A DNA stretch of 23,976 bases, from positions 1-23,976 of the forward strand of contig CAMJIA010000022.1 in the NCBI GenBank assembly GCA_946405695.1, in the 5' to 3' direction. Source of the DNA: an uncultured Prevotellaceae bacterium (GTDB taxonomy: Bacteria; Bacteroidota; Bacteroidia; Bacteroidales; Bacteroidaceae). Shown here in pieces: positions 1 through 4,232 of the stretch. Numbering within the stretch: the first letter of the stretch is position 1; every line of letters starts with the position of its first letter. The notes beneath the pieces are model-generated. The model searched no databases and was not told the DNA's origin. It saw only the letters and a program-made list of their open reading frames with translations. The position numbers and the translations under genes were made by a program.

Positions 1-419
1 TCCAATTAGACTTCTGGACGAAATTCAAAGCAAAACTGGAGGCAACGGGAAAGATACCTACTTTACAGACACCACAGCCTCACAACTGGTACGACGTTAG
101 GATAGGACGTTCGAATATCTTGTTAAACAATGTCTGCAACACTCAGAAAAACTTCGTGGGTGTGAAATTGTATATTAGGAATCAAGTAGTCGATAAATAT
201 TATCCTGCATTGGAAGGCAGACGCAATGAGATAAACCAAGCGTTGGGATGTGAGCCAGAATGGGACGCCAACCCCTCAGCAAAGGATAAGACAATCGCCC
301 TGTTCCACAAGACGGATCTATCAGACCCACAGAAGATGGAAGAGGCATTGGACTGGCTGGTTCAGCAGACCATTATTTTCTATAATGTTTTCTCGAAAGA
401 AGTGAAGAGAATTAAATAA
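1..419 (+). CDS. DUF4268-domain protein, 3' end only
   Basis: The reading frame is open from base 3 to the TAA at 417-419 with no start inside the window, so only the C-terminal ~138 residues of a longer protein are present; the ATG at 120 is internal. The visible part begins QLDFWTKFKAKLE, continues with HNWYDVRIGRSN and NNVCNTQKNFVGVKLYI, and ends with an ALDWLVQQ segment. This is the pattern of DUF4268 (family recognition from memory). Proteins with this domain often have a nuclease-like N-terminal half and sit near defence or restriction genes; that half lies outside this window, so no activity can be assigned. The gene is followed at once by a 14-bp perfect hairpin and faces a minus-strand accessory operon. 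Confidence 0.8.
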   Translation, partial: QLDFWTKFKAKLEATGKIPTLQTPQPHNWYDVRIGRSNILLNNVCNTQKNFVGVKLYIRNQVVDKYYPALEGRRNEINQALGCEPEWDANPSAKDKTIALFHKTDLSDPQKMEEALDWLVQQTIIFYNVFSKEVKRIK

Positions 420-420
420 T

Positions 421-454
421 AACGATGCAGGACTATTTTCAGTCCTGCATCGTT
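421..454. terminator. Perfect 14-bp hairpin between convergent units
   Basis: The arms aacgatgcaggact (421-434) and agtcctgcatcgtt (441-454) are exact reverse complements around a 6-nt loop. The hairpin starts 2 nt after the DUF4268 stop and lies about 100 nt beyond the end of the opposing operon. No clear T-run follows on the plus strand; read on the minus strand, it is followed by the AT-rich ATTATTTAATTC. It may terminate either or both units, but it is not a canonical T-tailed terminator. Confidence 0.65.
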
Positions 455-558
455 GCTTAGTAAGATACATCGTATTACATGGAATTCGTTTTTAATGAAT
501 CTTGTACAGTGTCTAATAGATCAAAAAAAACGACCCTTGATTCCTGATTTGCCAAAAA

Positions 559-906
559 TCAATACGGTTCACAGTCTTCTATCAGCGGGATCAACTCTAT
601 CAGTTTCTTTCCCTCAATTTCGAAATTCTCAAGGACGTCATTGCCATCCTTGAATCTTCGAATTTCATTCGTAAAATGCTCATCACATTGAGCGGCATAA
701 TCTTGCTCTGAAAGAAAATAATACTCAACTCCATTGTAGCTGAAGCGTAGGTCGTACCTCTGAACAGCAAAGTCGTAGTAGAATGTCTCTTCAGAGTTGT
801 TCTTATAGCCATGATACAACCCTCCGTTCTTCTCATAGTTAGGAGGATACTTCGCATTGAAAGGGTACCCTGCCAAATCATCTTTAATATAGTCGTATGC
901 ATCCAT
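559..906 (-). CDS. Small acidic tyrosine-rich protein, possible immunity protein
   Basis: A 115-residue protein with no signal peptide or membrane segment. It is clearly acidic (many Asp/Glu, few Lys/Arg) and unusually rich in Tyr, with motifs such as ETFYYDFAVQRYDLRFSYNG and a C-terminal KKLIELIPLIEDCEPY. No family was recognised. Its ATG lies 1 nt after the stop of the gene upstream, so the two are almost certainly translated from one message. A small acidic protein encoded directly after a small basic one with a toxin-like ending is the usual layout of an effector and its immunity protein, but that role here is inference from position and composition only. An alternative 100-residue frame over the same bases is rejected as a shadow. 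Confidence 0.65.
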   Translation of the reverse strand: MDAYDYIKDDLAGYPFNAKYPPNYEKNGGLYHGYKNNSEETFYYDFAVQRYDLRFSYNGVEYYFLSEQDYAAQCDEHFTNEIRRFKDGNDVLENFEIEGKKLIELIPLIEDCEPY

Positions 907-907
907 A

Positions 908-1285
908 TTATAATAGATTTATTGTCTCGTTAAGCAACTGTTGATATTGAGGATTCGTTGAAATGGGCTGAGGTTCACCAACGGGTCTGCCATTTTTCCA
1001 GTAGTGATAATGTGGTCCTAATCCGTCATGGTCTTCATTATGGATTTCAACTATCTTCTTACAGTCCGAATCATAGATTGAGATACTCTTAAGCCCATTT
1101 CCTTTCTTAAACATCATCCCATAGATGGCATTAGGAGAATGGCTCTCCTCAGGCATTTTTGTAGGTGTCTTCTTGTTTTTGAACTCAATAATCTCCACCC
1201 CGTTAGGCAGAACCTCTACAGTCTTCCATCTGCGTCCTTTTGCTGTCTCCGTCGTTCCCTGTGATTTACTTCCGTTTCCTCCCAT
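908..1285 (-). CDS. Small MGGNGS-type protein with HNEDHDGLGPHYHYW motif (possible toxin or effector domain)
   Basis: A 125-residue protein starting MGGNGSKSQGTTE, followed by a basic stretch, a predicted beta-rich middle (KTVEVLPNGVEIIEF), and the striking motif HNEDHDGLGPHYHYWKNGRP near residues 82-101. Such His-rich GPHYH endings resemble C-terminal domains of polymorphic toxins (resemblance from memory, not a search). The ATG at 1283-1285 lies inside the end of the DUF4417 gene, giving a 20-nt overlap in another frame, so translation is probably coupled. The next gene starts 1 nt after its stop. No secretion signal is seen. Alternatives are a phage- or element-encoded accessory protein with no toxin role. 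The function remains unknown. Confidence 0.7.
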   Translation of the reverse strand: MGGNGSKSQGTTETAKGRRWKTVEVLPNGVEIIEFKNKKTPTKMPEESHSPNAIYGMMFKKGNGLKSISIYDSDCKKIVEIHNEDHDGLGPHYHYWKNGRPVGEPQPISTNPQYQQLLNETINLL

Positions 1286-2153
1286 TTCTCAATTTATTTA
1301 AACGTTCATTACTAAAGTACGTACTAATGGAGGTGTCCTCACCATCCACAACTTGTCCGAATCGTATGATATGCAATGGCGATAGTGACTGTATTGCCAT
1401 TTTGTATCCTCTCTTCCAGCGATACAGCGACAAGTCGCTCTTATGTACGGCATTGCTGTTGATTGCAATAACCGAGTTGTGCAGGTTCTGAGGGAAACTA
1501 TATGAATAGCTATCACTTCTTGACCAGGTGATATTGGGATAGTGAATTACACCGCTTTCCTGAAGATAAGCAGACATGGTGGTGTTGCACCATGCATGTC
1601 GGTACCGCATTTCTGCTGGCATATCCGTATACTGTGACACATCAGGACCTATTACGGCTTTGCATCTTTTTAAGAACGGCAAATACTTGTCTGGATTAGT
1701 AAAAATCCGTAAGAACAAGCAGTCGTCTATATAGAAGTAAATCACAGCATCGGTAATGTCGTAGCAATACGCTTCATGGAAAGGAACGAGCCGTGTGACA
1801 TTTGCATTATAATTTGGTTCCAGCACTGGCCATTTCATCTCGCCCGCTGTAGGCAAGTAGCCGTAGATCTTCTCAGTAAATATTCTCATACTCTTTTCTA
1901 TGCGCCTTACTTTATTTGCTACTGGCCCACGCAGAGTGAGAATGTATTTCTCGACTTCAATCATATAGTCATTATATGAAGAAGAGAACGATATGTTTCC
2001 ACCCTCAAAGGGAATGGTTCTCCTAAATTGTGATAACATCATTATCCAATTTTGGGTTATACCTTGACATGGTGGTCTGCCAACAACCACATCCACGTCG
2101 TTAGTTAAATGTTTATAAAAAACACCCGACATGAGAACCATCTTGTAGTACAT
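1266..2153 (-). CDS. DUF4417-domain protein with a chimeric N-terminus
   Basis: The frame from ATG 2153 gives 295 residues. From about residue 40 it matches the DUF4417 pattern (family recognition from memory): FLRIFTNPDKYLPFLKRCKAV, then DVSQYTDMPAEMRYRHAWC, NTTMSAYLQESG, and a C-terminal SLYRWKRGYKMAIQSLSPL. DUF4417 has no established function and is common in mobile elements. Residues 1-37 do not look like that family: they contain NDVDVVVGRPPCQGIT, the form of motif IV of C5-cytosine methyltransferases. The authentic start may therefore be ATG 2042 or 2039 (MMLSQFRRTIPFEGG), giving ~258 residues. A stop codon lies directly before ATG 2153. No clear promoter was seen. The 3' end overlaps the next gene by 20 nt, forming a three-gene operon. 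Confidence 0.75.
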   Translation of the reverse strand: MYYKMVLMSGVFYKHLTNDVDVVVGRPPCQGITQNWIMMLSQFRRTIPFEGGNISFSSSYNDYMIEVEKYILTLRGPVANKVRRIEKSMRIFTEKIYGYLPTAGEMKWPVLEPNYNANVTRLVPFHEAYCYDITDAVIYFYIDDCLFLRIFTNPDKYLPFLKRCKAVIGPDVSQYTDMPAEMRYRHAWCNTTMSAYLQESGVIHYPNITWSRSDSYSYSFPQNLHNSVIAINSNAVHKSDLSLYRWKRGYKMAIQSLSPLHIIRFGQVVDGEDTSISTYFSNERLNKLRNGRKRK

Positions 2154-2168
2154 TTAAGAATAAATCCT

Positions 2169-2176
2169 TAATTTTG
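2169..2176 (+). promoter_or_regulatory. Bacteroidota -7 element of the orphan leader unit
   Basis: TAATTTTG fits the TAnnTTTG consensus. It is followed after 4 nt by AAGGA (2181-2185), an ATG at 2189 and a strong terminator at 2245-2278. A weak TTG at 2143-2145 is the only candidate for the upstream element, at a spacing of 23 nt, longer than usual. Confidence 0.5.
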
Positions 2177-2280
2177 CACCAAGGAACTATGAAGATTCCC
2201 AGAATGTGGGCAACTAAGACGCCTATCGGGAGAGCAATCCTAAGGTCTCGTGCTATTGCAGTAGCACGAGGCTTTTTTCG
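2177..2280 (+). ncRNA. Candidate short leader transcript or small RNA
   Basis: A -7 element, AAGGA, an ATG at 2189 and a strong terminator ending at 2278 define a transcript of about 100 nt. The short frame from 2189 reads MKIPRMWATKTPIGRAILRS and continues RAIAVARGFF straight through the terminator stem. This layout resembles a transcription-attenuation leader, but no biosynthetic gene follows: the next gene is the broken ORF6N gene more than 500 nt away. A minor hairpin ccca-gaatg-tggg lies at 2198-2210, and gcaat at 2234-2238 could pair with attgc at 2255-2259 inside the terminator loop as a weak alternative fold. It could be an orphaned attenuator or an independent sRNA; no known RNA family was recognised. 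Confidence 0.4.
2245..2278 (+). terminator. Strong rho-independent terminator
   Basis: The stem gtctcgtgcta (2245-2255) pairs with tagcacgaggc (2262-2272), including one G-T pair, and is followed by six Ts at 2273-2278. It ends the short unit that starts near 2177. Confidence 0.85.
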
Positions 2281-2593
2281 TTGCCATATTTGTTATATTT
2301 TGATGCCCATTGTTATGGTCCTCCAATATTAATATGTTAATACTAGACTTCATCACTGAAGGGGGCAATGATTCTGTCGTTTATTGTCTGCAAATTTAAT
2401 CATTTTTGGGGGATGTTCCAACAATATTATCGGAAAAAACAGGATTTTAAAATTATTTTCCGTAATTTCGCAATCTGAGACAATAAAATCGTATAAAAAG
2501 GATGTTGTTCGATGATTGGAGTTGTCAATGGCGACTGTCCCTTCGTCGCCTTTGCTACGATATACCAACGACGGCCGAACGACGGCGCTACAA
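2281..2593. other. AT-rich intergenic stretch, no supported gene
   Basis: Two short overlapping minus-strand frames exist here but have no recognisable domain, start signal or neighbour. The only structure seen is a 6-bp stem, ggcgac/gtcgcc, near 2529-2549, and a doubled aacgacggc-like word near 2567-2586, just before the 11-bp repeat block. Confidence 0.5.
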
Positions 2594-2597
2594 AATC

Positions 2598-2652
2598 ACT
2601 AAAGGAGCAGCAAAGGAGCACTAAAGGAACAGCAAAGGAGTACTAAAGGAAC
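2598..2652. repeat. 11-bp AAAGGAG tandem array, copy A (5 units)
   Basis: Five 11-bp units, alternating actaaaggagc and agcaaaggagc types: 2598-2608, 2609-2619, 2620-2630, 2631-2641 and 2642-2652. Together with the upstream aaatc it shares about 35 identical bases with a second array at 4081-4124. Confidence 0.9.
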
Positions 2653-2671
2653 CCTCTTCTACAAAGTCAAA

Positions 2672-2715
2672 CATATCGAATTCATATCGAACTCATATCG
2701 AACTCATATCGTACA
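2672..2715. repeat. 11-bp CATATCGAACT tandem array (4 units)
   Basis: Units at 2672-2682 (catatcgaatt), 2683-2693, 2694-2704 (both catatcgaact) and 2705-2715 (catatcgtaca). The 11-bp period matches that of the preceding AAAGGAG array though the sequence is unrelated. Confidence 0.9.
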
Positions 2716-2762
2716 CAAAAAGAACCGTCCCGTTTGTGTAAAAAGAACCGTCCCGTTTGTGT
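2713..2762. repeat. 23-bp tandem duplication with palindromic ends (REP-like)
   Basis: Bases 2717-2739 and 2740-2762 are identical 23-bp copies containing aaagaaccgtcccg. Each copy ends in tttgtgt, and acacaaa at 2713-2719 is its exact reverse complement, so the first copy can fold as a hairpin with 7-bp arms. The core AGAACCGTCCC resembles short dispersed repeats seen in many bacterial genomes. The second copy lies directly upstream of the ORF6N promoter. Confidence 0.8.
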
Positions 2763-2784
2763 ATTTTTTTTTAAATATTTTTTG

Positions 2785-2792
2785 TACCTTTG
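2785..2792 (+). promoter_or_regulatory. Bacteroidota -7 element of the ORF6N gene
   Basis: TACCTTTG matches TAnnTTTG exactly and lies 23 nt before the ATG at 2816. The best upstream partner is TTTG at 2756-2759, inside the 23-bp repeat, but the 25-nt gap is longer than the usual 19-21. Confidence 0.6.
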
Positions 2793-2815
2793 CAAAACAA
2801 TTGAAAGATATTCGA

Positions 2816-3538
2816 ATGGCAAAGAAAAGCAAAAAGAAAGAGGACGAGACTAAAAAGGTGGTCGCAAAATGCGATAACCCTAACGAGGTGGTTGCAAATT
2901 GCAACAACCTTGAAGAGGTTATCACAAATTGCGATAACCCCCAAGAAACCTCTCTCAGTCAATATGATATTGAGAAGCTAATAGTTACAGTTTGAGGTGA
3001 GCAAGTGCTTATAGATCAGGATATTGCAAGAATTTACGGAGTAACAACAAAGCGCCTGAATGAACAAGCAAAACGTAACATTGCAAGGTTCCCAAACTCT
3101 TTCCGTTTTGAATTAACCAGAGAAGAAATGAACGAGGTAGTCGCAAATTGCGACCACCTCCAATCCTTGAAGTATCGTCCCACCTTACCTTATGCTTTCA
3201 CAGAGCAGGGTATAGGACAACTTTCAATCGTTGTGCATAGCAAAATAGCTATAGAAAGGAGCATTGTGATTATGAATGCTTTCGTGGCTATGCGTCGGTT
3301 TATGGTTCAAATTCACTCTCGCTACTATGAGCCGTTTATGGTTGACTTAAAGAAGCATAATGAACAGTATCGTGAAATCCGGTTTGTACAATTGTCACAA
3401 AGGAACCACGATAGGTTCCTGATCATTGACGATGATGTCTATCTGCTTGGTGCTAGCGTGAAGGATATGGGAGTAGGCATGTGTGCAGTTACGAAGATGC
3501 AGGTATCGCCTGAAACGATATTGGGGTTGTTGATATGA
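2816..3538 (+). pseudogene. ORF6N-domain (KilA-N-like) regulator broken by an in-frame TGA
   Basis: Two frames, 2816-2995 and 3005-3538, are in the same phase and separated only by the TGA at 2993-2995. Reading through gives EKLIVTV-stop-GEQVLIDQDIARIYGV, where family members have Arg at the stop position, so a single CGA-to-TGA change explains the break. The restored product would have ~240 positions: a Lys-rich start with three decapeptide repeats (residues 14-43), an ORF6N DNA-binding domain (roughly 48-150, with DIARIYGVTTKRLNEQAKRN and PYAFTEQGIGQLSIV), and a C-terminal piece (RNHDRFLIIDDDVYLLGASVKDMG) resembling the end of PLD-like domains. ORF6N proteins are typical of phages and mobile elements. 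A promoter lies upstream and a hairpin downstream. Translation restart at GTG or ATG after the stop could still yield a partial protein. Confidence 0.8.
2856..2945 (+). repeat. Three 30-bp coding repeats, each palindromic
   Basis: Units 2856-2885, 2886-2915 and 2916-2945 encode the decapeptides KVVAKCDNPN, EVVANCNNLE and EVITNCDNPQ. A fourth related copy at 3135-3164 encodes EVVANCDHLQ inside the ORF6N domain. Each unit has an inverted repeat at its centre, for example gttgcaa-a-ttgcaac in unit 2 and gtcgcaa-a-ttgcgac in the fourth copy. Confidence 0.85.
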
Positions 3539-3561
3539 GAAAAATTGACTGAAGCTTCTAA

Positions 3562-3607
3562 AAACACTCCACTCCCACCAAGAGCAGACGGCAAGGGTGG
3601 AGTGTTT
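3562..3607 (+). terminator. Hairpin after the ORF6N gene
   Basis: aaacactccac (3562-3572) and gtggagtgttt (3597-3607) are perfect 11-bp reverse complements around a 24-nt loop, starting 23 nt after the ORF6N stop. Only a short T-run is present within the 3' arm, so its efficiency as a terminator is uncertain. Confidence 0.6.
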
Positions 3608-4080
3608 GATATTGGGATGTGATTTCAGCCTATAGTGACAAGTCGATTTTCGGCAATATCGTACTTGATGGGATGGGCGAAGCTTTTACTTTCAAAGCCA
3701 TATTTTTTCTAGTTTAAAGATAACAGATAAAAGATAATAGTTCGCTTGCTTCTGTGAGTCTGGATGCTGATACACGTAGGAAATTTTGCTAGTGCACGTA
3801 GGAAAAATTGTTAGTACACGTACCCGCAATTTTGGTCTCTTGCATAATAGTTTTTTAAAAGAACACGAATTATACGAATTTCACGATTAGTCAAATATAA
3901 CTAGTTATATTTGTGTAATGAGTGTAATGAGAATACAAAACTTTCGTTATAGAAATACATTTGGTTCGAGGTAAATATATTTGTTATATGGATACTTTGA
4001 AAAACTCGTTACACTCGTTACATTCTATGTCCCAGAAAAACGCGGTTCTGAGTGATCCACTCTGCTCTTGTTGAGAAATC
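3608..4080. other. AT-rich gene-free stretch with short repeats
   Basis: No coding frame with recognisable content. It holds the 22-bp ACACGTAGG repeats (3771-3836), a gataacagataaaagataa word series near 3718-3737, and a pair of inverted tgtaa(t/c)gag doublets at 3914-3931 and 4005-4022. Confidence 0.6.
3771..3836. repeat. 22-bp ACACGTAGG tandem repeats (3 units)
   Basis: Units at 3771-3792, 3793-3814 and 3815-3836 begin tacacgtagg, tgcacgtagg and tacacgtacc and continue with an A/T-rich half ending in ttgctag, ttgttag and ttttggt. The third unit is the most diverged. Confidence 0.75.
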
Positions 4081-4124
4081 ACTAAAGGAGCAGCAAAGGA
4101 GCACTAAAGGAGCACCAAAGGAGG
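4081..4124. repeat. 11-bp AAAGGAG tandem array, copy B (4 units)
   Basis: Units actaaaggagc (4081-4091), agcaaaggagc (4092-4102), actaaaggagc (4103-4113) and accaaaggagg (4114-4124). This array and copy A at 2598-2652 form direct repeats flanking the ORF6N locus. Confidence 0.9.
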
Positions 4125-4132
4125 ACCGTCTA

Positions 4133-4150
4133 CATGAACATATGTTCATG
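4133..4150. promoter_or_regulatory. 18-bp perfect palindrome
   Basis: CATGAACATATGTTCATG is an exact palindrome of 18 bp without a spacer, 8 nt after AAAGGAG array B and 28 nt before the GH127 terminator. It has the form of a dimeric protein-binding site, but no promoter is visible next to it. Confidence 0.5.
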
Positions 4151-4170
4151 AAAACACCGTTCCGCTACAG

Positions 4171-4211
4171 AAAAAATGAAGCCCAGCTATCGTTACTGAT
4201 AACAGGGCTTC
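4171..4211 (-). terminator. Rho-independent terminator of the GH127 gene
   Basis: Read on the minus strand, gaagccc (4211-4205) pairs with gggcttc (4184-4178), with extra pairing of the inner gata/tatc, followed by a run of six Ts (4176-4171). It begins about 22 nt beyond the stop codon. Confidence 0.85.
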
Positions 4212-4232
4212 TTCTGAAAAAAGTTAGAGTTC

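Noticed and set aside
453..653. Plus-strand frame after the DUF4268 gene
   Set aside because: It crosses the end of the minus-strand acidic-protein gene, has no promoter, and has no domain.
2353..2621. Two overlapping minus-strand frames of 71 and 64 codons
   Set aside because: AT-rich DNA, mutually overlapping frames, no recognisable protein pattern.
2598..2762. CRISPR-like spacing of repeats
   Set aside because: The repeats are head-to-tail with no unique spacers, and no cas gene is present.
2593..4124. Insertion sequence bounded by the two AAAGGAG arrays
   Set aside because: No transposase, no terminal inverted repeats and no target duplication were seen; the arrays are reported only as direct repeats.
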